Positions 36,198 through 45,610 of a DNA stretch of 64,000 nucleotides are shown one piece after another. Position 1 is the first letter of the stretch. Each line of letters begins with the position of its first letter. Made by a program: the position numbers and the translations under genes. Below the pieces are notes generated by a model. It ran no database searches. It was not told where the DNA came from and saw nothing but the letters and a program-made list of their open reading frames with translations. This DNA comes from Prevotella lacticifex (lineage in GTDB: Bacteria > Bacteroidota > Bacteroidia > Bacteroidales > Bacteroidaceae), in NCBI RefSeq assembly GCF_019973375.1, contig NZ_BPTV01000001.1:2125104-2189103 (forward strand). The letters are read 5' to 3'.

Positions 36198-38093
36198 ATG
36201 TGCGGAATTGTTGGCTACATCGGAAGTCGTAATGCTTACGACATTCTCATCAAAGGTCTCCACCGACTGGAGTACCGCGGCTATGACTCAGCAGGAGTAG
36301 CACTCATTAATCCAGAAGAAAAGTTAAACGTATATAAGGCTAAAGGCAAGGTTTCCGACCTTGAGAATGCCGCAAAGAATCAGGATCTCACAGGAACTAT
36401 CGGCATAGCCCACACCCGCTGGGCCACTCACGGAGAGCCATCGGTGAGAAATGCTCACCCGCACGTGTCGGAGTCGGGCAATCTTGCCATCGTCCACAAC
36501 GGTATCATTGAGAACTACTCTGAGCTCCGCGAACAGCTGAAGGCAAAGGGATTCCACTTCAAAAGCGACACCGACACCGAAGTCCTCGTACAGCTCATCG
36601 AGTATGCTATGGACAAGCATCATACCAACCTTACACAATCTGTATGTCATGCACTGAGAAAATGCGTCGGAGCCTATGCCATAGCAGTAATCGACCGCCG
36701 GAACCCAAAGCAGATTGTGGCTGCGAGAAAGGGCTCACCGCTCGTCATCGGCGTAGGAAAGGACAACTCTGAATTCCTTGTTGCAAGCGACGCATCACCA
36801 ATCGTGGAATACACAAAGAATGTAGTGTATATCGACGATGAGCAGGTAGTGACGGCAGAAATAGGAAAGCAGCTACAGATATGGAACCTTGACAAGACAC
36901 GCGCCAACGTGAAGATTGACGAGGTGGATATGGACATCGACATGCTGTCGAAGGGCGGATTCCCGCATTTCATGCTGAAAGAGATCTTCGACCAGCCGAA
37001 AGTGCTGCGCGACTGCATGCGAGGCCGTCTCTTCGCCAAGACTTCCGACGAGGAGAAACGTTCCGGCCGCAACAACGATGTCAACGACAACGATGTCGTT
37101 CTCTCCGCCGTCAAGAACAACAAAGACAGACTCATGAGCGCAAAACGCTTTATCATCGTGGCTTGCGGTACGAGCTGGCACGCCGGACTGATTGGCAAAC
37201 AGCTCATTGAACGTTACTGTCAGATTCCCGTAGAGGTCGACTACGCCAGCGAGTTCCGCTATCGTGACCCGATAATCTATCCTACCGATGTGGTCATTGC
37301 CATAAGCCAGAGCGGTGAGACAGCCGACACACTCGCGGCAATAGAACTGGCAAAGTCGAAGGGAGCGTGCGTATTCGGTATCGTTAACGCGGTAGGCTCA
37401 AGCATTGCACGGCAGACCGACACGGGTATTTATATCCACGTGGGACCGGAGATTGGTGTGGCCTCAACGAAGGCGTTTACCGGACAGCTTACTTGTCTGA
37501 CTCTCCTCGCGCTCTGTCTCGGCCACTGCAAGGGGACTATCAGCAAAGATGAGTACGACGAGATGATACAAGAACTTGCCGTTATACCCGACAAGATGGA
37601 GCAGGTGCTCAAACTCAACGATGCAATCAAGACCATCAGCCGCACATACACCTATGCCACGAACTTCCTGTATCTCGGACGAGGATGGAACTATCCGGTG
37701 GCCCTGGAAGGTGCCCTGAAACTAAAGGAAATAAGCTATATACATGCCGAAGGATACCCGGCTGCCGAAATGAAGCACGGTCCTATAGCCCTTGTCGACG
37801 ACCGCATGCCGGTTCTCTTTGTGGCAACGCACCACAAGCAGTATCAGAAGATCGTGTCGAACATGGAAGAGGTAAAGGCACGGGGCGGACATATCATCGC
37901 CATCATCACCGAAGGCGACACGGAAATTCCTAAGATAGCAAATGAGTGCATAGAGGTTCCGCAGACTCTCGCTCCTCTCGCTCCACTGCTCACGGTTATC
38001 CCGCTGCAGCTTCTTGCTTACCATGTGGCCGTATGCAAGGGTCTGAACGTCGACCAGCCACGCAATCTGGCAAAGAGCGTCACCGTAGAATAA
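36198..38093 (+). CDS. glmS: Glutamine--fructose-6-phosphate aminotransferase (isomerizing)
   Basis: 631 residues, complete. It makes glucosamine-6-phosphate from fructose-6-phosphate and glutamine, the first step towards UDP-GlcNAc for peptidoglycan, LPS and exopolysaccharide. The N-terminal Cys of the glutaminase domain is at position 2 (MCGIVGYIG), with HNGIIENY and the CGTSWHAG start of the first SIS domain. A second SIS domain holds GRGWNYPVALEGALKLKE, and the C-terminus LAKSVTVE is typical. It stands alone between its long leader and a strong terminator, directly upstream of the exopolysaccharide locus that will use its product. Confidence 0.96.
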   Translation: MCGIVGYIGSRNAYDILIKGLHRLEYRGYDSAGVALINPEEKLNVYKAKGKVSDLENAAKNQDLTGTIGIAHTRWATHGEPSVRNAHPHVSESGNLAIVHNGIIENYSELREQLKAKGFHFKSDTDTEVLVQLIEYAMDKHHTNLTQSVCHALRKCVGAYAIAVIDRRNPKQIVAARKGSPLVIGVGKDNSEFLVASDASPIVEYTKNVVYIDDEQVVTAEIGKQLQIWNLDKTRANVKIDEVDMDIDMLSKGGFPHFMLKEIFDQPKVLRDCMRGRLFAKTSDEEKRSGRNNDVNDNDVVLSAVKNNKDRLMSAKRFIIVACGTSWHAGLIGKQLIERYCQIPVEVDYASEFRYRDPIIYPTDVVIAISQSGETADTLAAIELAKSKGACVFGIVNAVGSSIARQTDTGIYIHVGPEIGVASTKAFTGQLTCLTLLALCLGHCKGTISKDEYDEMIQELAVIPDKMEQVLKLNDAIKTISRTYTYATNFLYLGRGWNYPVALEGALKLKEISYIHAEGYPAAEMKHGPIALVDDRMPVLFVATHHKQYQKIVSNMEEVKARGGHIIAIITEGDTEIPKIANECIEVPQTLAPLAPLLTVIPLQLLAYHVAVCKGLNVDQPRNLAKSVTVE

Positions 38094-38130
38094 ATACAGA
38101 AACAATAAACCAAGAAACATTATATGGCAA

Positions 38131-38166
38131 GGGGGATTTCCTTTTTCGGGGGAATCCCCTTTTTTA
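38131..38166 (+). terminator. Rho-independent terminator after glmS
   Basis: GGGGGATTTCC...GGGGGAATCCCC stem followed by TTTTTT. Confidence 0.85.
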
Positions 38167-38311
38167 TGGTTCGTTCATCAGCAAGCATAATCCTGGAGAA
38201 ATACGAAGAGACGAGAAAAACACTGGAAACAGAATGTAAAAATAAATCATATCATTTTACGTTTCGCCTCATCCTCGTACCTTACTGATTATCAACAGGT
38301 TACTAATACAT

Positions 38312-38421
38312 GCCATTTTGCGTTGCAAAACGGGCCGTTTTAGGACGCCAAACGGGCCGTTTCGCAAGCTGAAATGGGCCGTTTTGAAGGCCGAAATGGT
38401 ACGTTTGGGAATGATGTAAAT
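38312..38421. repeat. Intact five-unit 22-bp palindromic repeat array
   Basis: Exactly five abutting 22-bp units start at 38312, 38334, 38356, 38378 and 38400. The consensus is GCCGTTTCGCAnnnnnAAACGG, and each junction forms an AAACGG/GCCGTTT palindrome. The last unit is degenerate and ends in GTAAAT, followed by ATATTTCA. The left flank is AATACAT. The remainder of the 640-bp gap between glmS and the exopolysaccharide locus shows no gene. Confidence 0.85.
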
Positions 38422-38739
38422 ATATTTCAACATCAGTTATTATTGCATCGCCCTTTCGGAACCATAAGAATACATGCGAAGGCGCAACGCTATTGATTAA
38501 CCGCTGCACCAATAGGCTACACTTTAATTTGAGGGAAAGGCAAAAGGTCCTAACCTGAATCCGCATTGGTTCGGTTGTGCCAGAGTTATTGTTTATCAGA
38601 GCTCTACTACAAATAGGCCCTCTGCGAAGGAGCTGAAATCTTGCAATTATTATGCCATATCAGTCGAAACTCGTATGAAAGTGCCATACCTTTTTGGCCT
38701 TTTTTCACGTGAACATTCTTATAAGACAATAAAAAGCAG

Positions 38740-38747
38740 TAACTTTG
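38740..38747 (+). promoter_or_regulatory. Promoter element of the exopolysaccharide operon
   Basis: TAACTTTG box 59 bp before the first gene; a clear TTG -33 element is not seen. No gene for an UpxY-type antiterminator precedes the locus. Confidence 0.5.
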
Positions 38748-38806
38748 CAACAAATTTGCAAAAATTGAGTTGTATTAGTAATGATGGGTACACACATCTG
38801 TAATAA

Positions 38807-39439
38807 ATGAAGACAAAAGGAACAGTGGAAACAGCTCATGACTCCATGGGTCCAGTTCAACATACAATAAAGAGAATAACGGACATAGTATGCTCGTTAG
38901 GGGGGATTATTACCCTTTCGCCCCTGTTCCTAACCATCGCCATAATGATGAAATTACAGAACAACGGTCCCGTAATATTCCGACAGACAAGAATAGGATA
39001 TAAAGGGAAACCGTTCGTCATTTTCAAGTTCAGGACCATGAGCAGCCTCGTTGAGGAGGAAGGACCACAATTAGTGGCCGCCAGCGACAGCAGCAATTCC
39101 ACACGCCTCGAGCGGTTCCTGCGCGACCATCATCTCGACGAACTGCCACAATTGTGGAATGTTCTCAAAGGCGACATGTCGCTCGTAGGGCCGCGGCCGG
39201 AACGACAATTCTTCATCGATAAGATAATGCAGCACACCGACCGCTATCCGATCATCTACGAAATGCGGCCGGGGCTGACATCTGAGGCAACACTATACAA
39301 TGGATATACCGATACCATGGCAAAGATGCTCCGCCGACTCGAAATGGACATCCACTACCTTGAGCACCGGTCGCTGTGGACTGACTTCCTTATAGTCGTA
39401 AAGACAGTTATAAACATTATCAGCGGAAAAAAATTCTAA
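38807..39439 (+). CDS. Undecaprenyl-phosphate sugar-1-phosphate transferase (initiating sugar transferase)
   Basis: 210 residues of the bacterial sugar transferase family (PF02397 type). One membrane helix (IVCSLGGIITLSPLFLTIAIMM) precedes the catalytic part. FRQTRIGYKGKPFVIFKFRTM, DELPQLWNVLKGDMSLVGPRPE and the membrane-near C-terminus are all there. It should load the first sugar phosphate onto undecaprenyl phosphate at the inner membrane, starting the repeat unit. It is the short form without the WbaP/WcaJ N-terminal helices. It is the first gene of the operon; the export gene follows after 18 bp. Confidence 0.88.
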   Translation: MKTKGTVETAHDSMGPVQHTIKRITDIVCSLGGIITLSPLFLTIAIMMKLQNNGPVIFRQTRIGYKGKPFVIFKFRTMSSLVEEEGPQLVAASDSSNSTRLERFLRDHHLDELPQLWNVLKGDMSLVGPRPERQFFIDKIMQHTDRYPIIYEMRPGLTSEATLYNGYTDTMAKMLRRLEMDIHYLEHRSLWTDFLIVVKTVINIISGKKF

Positions 39440-39457
39440 GAAATTCCAACAAACGAT

Positions 39458-42091
39458 ATGAAAAGATACATCCTCATTGTTCTCTTGTCATTGCTGACAT
39501 TAGGCACTTACGCACAGTCGTCAATGACCGACAATCAAGTTCTGGAGTTCGTCATGAAAGAGCACCAGAAAGGAACCTCTCAGGCACAGATCGTCACAAA
39601 ACTCATGCAGAGCGGTGTCGACATCAGCCAGATCAGGCGCGTTCGGCGAATGGCCGAGAAACTGCAGGCAAGCACCACTGAGGGTGTGGGCCGGAGAGAG
39701 ACCACTGGCAGCCGCCAACGCCGCAACATCGGGATGAGCTCCTCAAAAGGGCGCAACTCAGAGGATATAACCAACGAAACCCGTGATATCTACGACGAGC
39801 ATGAGGTGAAAGCCAATAAATACTCAAACATGCGGCTCCGCCCCGACGACGATGATGAGGACAACACCTACGACGAGTATAATCCCGACTACGTAGAGAT
39901 GCAGGACGAGATGAACGACTGGATGCCTGCTGATACGGCTGCAATGTACCGCCAGTTGGTAAAAAGGCTGAAGAGAGAGAAAGCAAAGAAAAAGATTTAC
40001 GGCCATGACCTCTTCTCCCAAAAAAGCCTCACGTTCGAGCCAAATGAGAATGTTGCCATGCCGCGCAACTATCGTCTTGGCCCAGGCGATGCCGTATTCA
40101 TCGACATCTACGGTGCATCGCAGAAGTCAATAGAAGGCACCGTGGCCCCCGACGGCATGCTCACCATTGAGGGATTCGGTCCCATTAATGTCAACGGACT
40201 TACCGTAGAACAGGCCAACGCACGCGTCAGAAGCCGGTTGGGACGCCGCTACAGCAGTTCAAAAATCCGTCTGTCAGTAGGTTCCACACACTCCATTCTC
40301 ATCAATGTCATGGGAGAGGTGAAGAAACCGGGAACATACACGCTGTCAGCATTCTCGACAGCATTCAACGCTCTCTACGCCGCCGGTGGCCCAAGCGACT
40401 TGGGAACACTGCGTAATATCAAAGTCTACCGCCACAACAGGCTCGTCAGCCACATCGATGTTTACGATTATCTGCAGAACGGACGTATCTCTGGCAATAT
40501 CAAGTTGGCCGACGGCGATGTGATTGTCGTAGGTGCCTACGACTGTCTTGTCAATATCTCCGGCAAGGTAAAGCGCCCGATGTACTACGAGATGACCCGG
40601 CGCGAGAGTCTTGGCACCCTTCTGCGCTATGCGGCAGGATTCTCCGGCGATGCCTACACGAAGTCGGTACGCGTCTTCAGAAAGACCGGACGCGAGTACT
40701 CCATATATAATGTCAACGAGTTTGACTTCTCGTCATTCAACCTTCACGACGGCGATTCGGTTTCTGTCGACTCCGTTCTTCCGCGCTACGAGAATATGGT
40801 TGAGGTTAAAGGAGCCGTCTACCGTCCTGGTAAATACCAGGTTGGCGGCGACATCAACAGCGTCAAGACCCTTATAGAGGCTGCCGACGGCCTCACCGAG
40901 AGCGCGTTCACGCCGCGCGCCGTCATGCACCGCCGCAAGGCCGACCGCACGCTGAAAGTCATTTCCGTCGATGTAGAGGGAATAATGTCGGGCAAAGTAG
41001 CCGACATTCCATTACAGAACGAGGATGTGCTCTTCATTCCCACCAAGGCCGACGTGATGCAGGAGCAGACAATCTCTATCCATGGTGAGGTACAGTATCC
41101 GGGAACATATAAATACGCTGACAATGAGACACTTGAGGACTTTGTCCTCCAGGCCGGAGGATTGAAGGAGAATGCCTCTACCGCCAAGGTCGATGTCAGC
41201 CGCCGCACATACGACCCGAAGGCTACAACGAGCGACTCCATCACCGCGCACATCTATTCTTTCGCACTGAAAGACGGATTTGTCGTTGACGGCGAGCAGG
41301 GATTTGTCCTCGAGCCTTACGATGAGGTGTATGTCCACAAGAGTCCTGGCACGAACCGTCAGGAGAACGTTGAGGTCAAAGGTGAGGTACCCTTTGCCGG
41401 CACCTATGCCCTGCCGACCATCAGCACTCGTCTGAGCGACATCATCAAGGCCGCCGGAGGCCCCAACAACGTGGCCTACATAAAGGGTGCACGCCTCGAG
41501 CGTAAGGTCAACGACAGCGAGCGTAAGCGTATGGAGGACGCTCTGAAGATGGCCCGCGACCAGCAACAGCAGTCGATGCTCGAGATGGCGGCACGAAGCC
41601 AGAACGCCGGTGCCGTAACCCAGGTTATGCAGCAGAACCAGAATGCGGCTTTGGAGAAGTTCCAGATTCCTGAATACTACTCAGTAGGTATCGAGCTCGA
41701 CAAGGCCCTCGCCCACCCCGGCAGCAGCGCCGACATCATTCTCCGCGAGGGCGACCGCATAACTATCCCGCAATACAATGGAACAGTAAAGATCAACGGA
41801 GCTGTGATGTATCCTAACTCCGTAGGATATGTCGAGGGAAAGAGCGTCAGCTACTACATCGACCAGGCTGGCGGATTTGCAAGCAATGCCAAGAAGCGGA
41901 ACACTTATATCCTCTATATGAACGGAATGGTGGCAAAGGTAGGCCATAATGCAAAGGTTCGTCCGGGCTGCGAGATTGTTGTTCCGACAAAGGCCAACTC
42001 CAAGCTCAGCATGGCCGAGACCCTCAGCATCGGCTCCAGCGCAGCTTCTATCGCTGCCGTCATAGCCACAATTGCCAACTTAGTGAAGTAA
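39458..42091 (+). CDS. Polysaccharide export protein with multiple SLBB domains (Wza-like)
   Basis: 877 residues with a cleavable signal peptide (ILIVLLSLLTLGTYAQ) and no lipobox, unlike E. coli Wza. A Poly_export domain starts near residue 205 (YRLGPGDAVFIDIYGAS). It is followed by about six SLBB-type repeats, visible as recurring V.GEV..PGTY phrases (VMGEVKKPGTYTL, VKGAVYRPGKYQV, IHGEVQYPGTYKY, VKGEVPFAGTYAL, INGAVMYPNSVGY). A hydrophobic helix closes the C-terminus. The N-terminus (residues 25-70) has a short helical domain also seen in other Prevotella export proteins. It likely forms the outer-membrane/periplasmic channel. Confidence 0.9.
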   Translation: MKRYILIVLLSLLTLGTYAQSSMTDNQVLEFVMKEHQKGTSQAQIVTKLMQSGVDISQIRRVRRMAEKLQASTTEGVGRRETTGSRQRRNIGMSSSKGRNSEDITNETRDIYDEHEVKANKYSNMRLRPDDDDEDNTYDEYNPDYVEMQDEMNDWMPADTAAMYRQLVKRLKREKAKKKIYGHDLFSQKSLTFEPNENVAMPRNYRLGPGDAVFIDIYGASQKSIEGTVAPDGMLTIEGFGPINVNGLTVEQANARVRSRLGRRYSSSKIRLSVGSTHSILINVMGEVKKPGTYTLSAFSTAFNALYAAGGPSDLGTLRNIKVYRHNRLVSHIDVYDYLQNGRISGNIKLADGDVIVVGAYDCLVNISGKVKRPMYYEMTRRESLGTLLRYAAGFSGDAYTKSVRVFRKTGREYSIYNVNEFDFSSFNLHDGDSVSVDSVLPRYENMVEVKGAVYRPGKYQVGGDINSVKTLIEAADGLTESAFTPRAVMHRRKADRTLKVISVDVEGIMSGKVADIPLQNEDVLFIPTKADVMQEQTISIHGEVQYPGTYKYADNETLEDFVLQAGGLKENASTAKVDVSRRTYDPKATTSDSITAHIYSFALKDGFVVDGEQGFVLEPYDEVYVHKSPGTNRQENVEVKGEVPFAGTYALPTISTRLSDIIKAAGGPNNVAYIKGARLERKVNDSERKRMEDALKMARDQQQQSMLEMAARSQNAGAVTQVMQQNQNAALEKFQIPEYYSVGIELDKALAHPGSSADIILREGDRITIPQYNGTVKINGAVMYPNSVGYVEGKSVSYYIDQAGGFASNAKKRNTYILYMNGMVAKVGHNAKVRPGCEIVVPTKANSKLSMAETLSIGSSAASIAAVIATIANLVK

Positions 42092-42112
42092 AAGGATAAA
42101 CATCAACTACAA

Positions 42113-43336
42113 ATGAACTGGCAGAAACTTAACGAAGTAGAGACATATACACGTCTGTGGGACAAGTTCAAAGGACTTTTCCGCAGACGCAAGCATAACC
42201 ATAACGACGAATCTTCGGCCGAAGAGACCATCGAGACAGCCGACGACGGCAAGTTCTATAAGATTGTTCTCGACACCTACAGCCTCATCAGGGTACTGAA
42301 GAGGGATAAGTGGTGGATGGGACTGACCGTACTTGTGTTCGGCGTTGTGGCAGCCATAGCCTCTTTCAAGATTCCCGATATCTACAAGTCGAGCCTTATG
42401 CTTGCACCTGAAGAGACCGGCAACAGCCTCAGCTCGAACATTTCCTCACTGGCCTCGATGGTCGGTATGGACATGAAAGTCGGTGACAGTCAGGATGCTA
42501 TCTACCCCGAGATATACCCCGACGTTGTCAGCTCCACCAATTTTGTGTGCAGTCTGTTCAATGTCATGGTCACTACCAAGGACGGAAAAGTCACGACAAC
42601 ATACTACGATTATCTCAACAAGCATCAGAAATCGACACCGTGGGACGACTGGAAAGAGTCGCTAATTGAGAAGTTGGCCAAGCCCGACAGCACTGAAAAC
42701 GGCTTTGCCGGCAACGGCTCCGCCGCCAATGGGCAGGTCAATCCTTTCCGTCTGACGAAGAAACAGGACGGCATCGCCAAGGCCATCGCCGGCAACATCA
42801 ACTGCAGCGTTGACAAGAAGACCAACGTTATCTCCATTGAGGTGACCGACCAGGACCCCGTTGTCGCTGCCACGATGTGCGATTCCGTCAAGGTCAGGCT
42901 CCAGAAATTCATCATCGACTACCGTACTAAGAAGGCCCGCAACGACGTTGCCTACGTCGACCGCCTGTACAAGGAGGCCAAAGCCGAATACGACTCTGCG
43001 CGTCGCGCCTATGCCGCTTACTCCGATGCCCATCAGGACCTGGCGCTTCAGGAGTATCAGTCGAAGCAGGAGGACCTCGAAAACGAGATGCAGCTGAAGT
43101 ATAACATATACACTCAGTGCGTGCAGCAGCTCCAGCTCTCACGTGCGAAGCTTCAGGAGAAGACCCCCGTGTTCACCGTTGTACAGCAGCCCACCGTGGC
43201 CATCAAGCACAGCAACACCCCGAAAGCGGTGATTGTTATCTTCGCCTTCGCTTTAGGATTCTTCATCCGCTTCACATATATTCTTTTCAGCTACAACAAG
43301 GAAATATTCAGAAAGGTCGAGATTCAGAATCAATGA
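42113..43336 (+). CDS. Wzz-type chain-length determinant protein
   Basis: 407 residues. A cytoplasmic N-terminus with a basic stretch (RRRKHNH) precedes the first helix (WWMGLTVLVFGVVAAIASF). A large periplasmic region with coiled coil (about 270-345) follows, then a second helix (AVIVIFAFALGFFIRFTYILF) after a Pro-rich segment. This is the Wzz/PCP layout for setting polymer length. No tyrosine-kinase domain is attached. Its stop overlaps the start of the flippase gene (ATGA at 43333-43336). Confidence 0.87.
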   Translation: MNWQKLNEVETYTRLWDKFKGLFRRRKHNHNDESSAEETIETADDGKFYKIVLDTYSLIRVLKRDKWWMGLTVLVFGVVAAIASFKIPDIYKSSLMLAPEETGNSLSSNISSLASMVGMDMKVGDSQDAIYPEIYPDVVSSTNFVCSLFNVMVTTKDGKVTTTYYDYLNKHQKSTPWDDWKESLIEKLAKPDSTENGFAGNGSAANGQVNPFRLTKKQDGIAKAIAGNINCSVDKKTNVISIEVTDQDPVVAATMCDSVKVRLQKFIIDYRTKKARNDVAYVDRLYKEAKAEYDSARRAYAAYSDAHQDLALQEYQSKQEDLENEMQLKYNIYTQCVQQLQLSRAKLQEKTPVFTVVQQPTVAIKHSNTPKAVIVIFAFALGFFIRFTYILFSYNKEIFRKVEIQNQ

Positions 43337-44673
43337 TATCTGTTTTAGGCGACAACAAAAGGACTGCTTTAGTCCGGAAGAACATCATATTCTCATTCCT
43401 CATAAAGGGATGGTCGTGTCTTGTGATGTTTCTGATGGTAAGACTGACCCTCGATTATTTAGGAGAATATCAGAACGGAGTCTGGCTTACCATCAGTTCC
43501 ATGCTCGTTCTCATCGACAATATGGATATCGGTCTGGGCAACGGCCTCCGCAATACCCTTGCTACGGAGCTTGCCCACGGCAATATTGAGAAAGCCCGCG
43601 AGGCCGTCTCTACAACCTTTTTCATGCTCATCATTGTTATCGTTCCGGTAGCCCTGATCCTCATAGGCATCACGCAAGGCATTGATGTATACCGCTTTAA
43701 CAATGTAAACCCGTCTCTCGTCCCCAACTTGGAGACGATTATCGTCGTTGCAATAATATTCATTTGCTCGACGTTCGTATTCAAATTCATTGGCAATTTC
43801 TACCTCGGACTGCAATTGCCGGCGGCCAACAACCTTCTTGTCACGTGCGGTCAGACCCTCGCTTTGGCAGCCACATTCATTTTCTATCTCACCACCGAGC
43901 GTTCGCTCCTTATCGTTGCGATAATCAATACGGCATCGCCATTGGCTGTCTACCTGCTCGCTTATCCCTATACTTTCTATCATAAGTATAAGAATCTTCG
44001 TCCGTCTTACAGATTCTTCAATAAGGACCGTCTCAAGGGGCTGTTCTCTATTGGTGTGAAATTCTTTATCTTGCAGATTGCCGGAGCAGTGATTTTCCAG
44101 ACTTCAAATATCATCATTTCCAAGCTTTTCACCCCTTCGGCCGTCACGCCCTATCAGATTTCGTACCGCTATTTCAGCCTTGTCCTACTGGCTTTTTCCA
44201 TCATCTGTACGCCATATTGGACCGCCACAACCGATGCTTACGAGCGTCATGACTTTGAATGGATAAAAAAGTCGGAGCGCAGAATGAGGATAATCTTCCT
44301 CCTTATGCTCGTTCTTATAAGTATCATGACGGCCGTTTCCGGAATCGTTTACCACGTATGGATCGGCAATTCCACAACAATCCCACTCTACCTGACCATT
44401 GGTATGGGGGTCTACTTTTTCGTTCTCATTCTCAGCCTGGGTTATTCCTATTTCCTCAACGGCATGGGACTTCTCCGCATTCAGCTGATTACGACGACCA
44501 TCTCGGCCATCATATACATTCCATGCACATATCTTGGCTACTATGTCTCACATAACATCCTCAGTATCATTGTGGTACTGATTCTTGTCAACCTACCGGG
44601 ACTATGCATGAACATTGTCCAATTCCGCAAGGTTGTGAACGGAACGGCAAGTGGCATCTTCCTCAAAAAATAA
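43333..44673 (+). CDS. Wzx-type polysaccharide flippase
   Basis: 446 residues from MISVLGDNKRTALVRKN. The upstream frame is open to 43117 but overlaps the Wzz gene, so the ATGA overlap start is chosen. About twelve hydrophobic helices, with SFLIKGWSCLVMFLMVRLTLDYLG at the start and a late MATE-like/polysaccharide synthase pattern, fit the family that moves undecaprenyl-linked repeat units across the inner membrane. Confidence 0.87.
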   Translation: MISVLGDNKRTALVRKNIIFSFLIKGWSCLVMFLMVRLTLDYLGEYQNGVWLTISSMLVLIDNMDIGLGNGLRNTLATELAHGNIEKAREAVSTTFFMLIIVIVPVALILIGITQGIDVYRFNNVNPSLVPNLETIIVVAIIFICSTFVFKFIGNFYLGLQLPAANNLLVTCGQTLALAATFIFYLTTERSLLIVAIINTASPLAVYLLAYPYTFYHKYKNLRPSYRFFNKDRLKGLFSIGVKFFILQIAGAVIFQTSNIIISKLFTPSAVTPYQISYRYFSLVLLAFSIICTPYWTATTDAYERHDFEWIKKSERRMRIIFLLMLVLISIMTAVSGIVYHVWIGNSTTIPLYLTIGMGVYFFVLILSLGYSYFLNGMGLLRIQLITTTISAIIYIPCTYLGYYVSHNILSIIVVLILVNLPGLCMNIVQFRKVVNGTASGIFLKK

Positions 44674-44688
44674 CAAAGGCACAGAAGT

Positions 44689-45531
44689 ATGAGAACATTA
44701 GGTTTCGTAACATTATATCATCCCGATGCCGCTCTGACGGCAAGCAACCTGAGGACCTACCTTCCTTGGGTTAACCAGCTCGTCGTATGGGACAATACCC
44801 CCGGCGCGAACGACAACCGCCGTTGTCTCGATGCGCTCTTGGCCGACGAGGCCGAAAAACTAATCTGGATGGAGAATGGTCAGAACTTAGGCATAGCCCG
44901 CGGCCTCAACTATGCCTTACACAAGGTTCTTGACGGTGACTTCGACCTGCTTCTGATGATGGACCAGGACAGCAACTGGCCCGACTGCGGCAGTTTCATG
45001 CAAGCCGTCGCCCGCCTTCACGGTACCGATGCCACCATTGGAGCCTTCACCCCGAACGTCAGCGGACTCGAACCGCAAACGACCGACATCGCCGACAAGG
45101 ACTTTTTCATAACCTCCGGCACCGTCCTCACCAGGGAAGCAATAAGGGGAATAGCCCCCGTCGACGAGACTTTCGCCATCGACGCCCTCGACAACGAATG
45201 CTCAATAGCAATCCGCGAAAAAGGATTCCGCATCGTATGCCTCACCCGTCACGTTCTGAACCACCATATCGGCAACCGAAAATATTCAAAAATACTCCAC
45301 ATCGGAACCCCCGATTACAATGCGGCGAGAACCTACGGCATGTGCCGCAACCACATCATCCTTATCCGAAAACGGAAGAAAAGCTTGCCGTTCCGAAAGA
45401 AGATGTACTTCATCAAGGAATACATTATATATAAACTGATTAGGATTCTATTGGTTGAGGGCGACAAAGGGCACCGACTGCAAATGCTCATCAAGGGCAT
45501 CCGGGATGGGCTTACTTACAAGATAAGATGA
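44689..45531 (+). CDS. Glycosyltransferase family 2 (rhamnosyltransferase-like)
   Basis: 280 residues. GT-A start FVTLYHPDAALTASNLRTYLPWVNQLVVWDNTPG, donor-site motif LLLMMDQDSNW, and FFITSGTVLTREAIRGI before the acceptor part resemble WbbL/RfbN-like rhamnosyltransferases. It acts on the lipid-linked intermediate at the cytoplasmic face. The sugar is not predictable from sequence alone. It lies 15 bp after the flippase gene. Confidence 0.85.
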   Translation: MRTLGFVTLYHPDAALTASNLRTYLPWVNQLVVWDNTPGANDNRRCLDALLADEAEKLIWMENGQNLGIARGLNYALHKVLDGDFDLLLMMDQDSNWPDCGSFMQAVARLHGTDATIGAFTPNVSGLEPQTTDIADKDFFITSGTVLTREAIRGIAPVDETFAIDALDNECSIAIREKGFRIVCLTRHVLNHHIGNRKYSKILHIGTPDYNAARTYGMCRNHIILIRKRKKSLPFRKKMYFIKEYIIYKLIRILLVEGDKGHRLQMLIKGIRDGLTYKIR

Positions 45532-45610
45532 CGGTCGGCAGCTGCAAACGGCATAGCGGCTACAACCCGAATGACGAAAGCCCATCGACCGTCTAACAAA
45601 CAATGACTCA

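Noticed and set aside
38312..38421. Possible CRISPR array
   Set aside because: The 22-bp units abut with no unique spacers, each unit is itself variable, and no cas genes are present.
43117..43332. Longer N-terminus for the flippase
   Set aside because: This stretch overlaps the Wzz gene in another frame and encodes no membrane protein start; the ATGA overlap at 43333 is the natural start.
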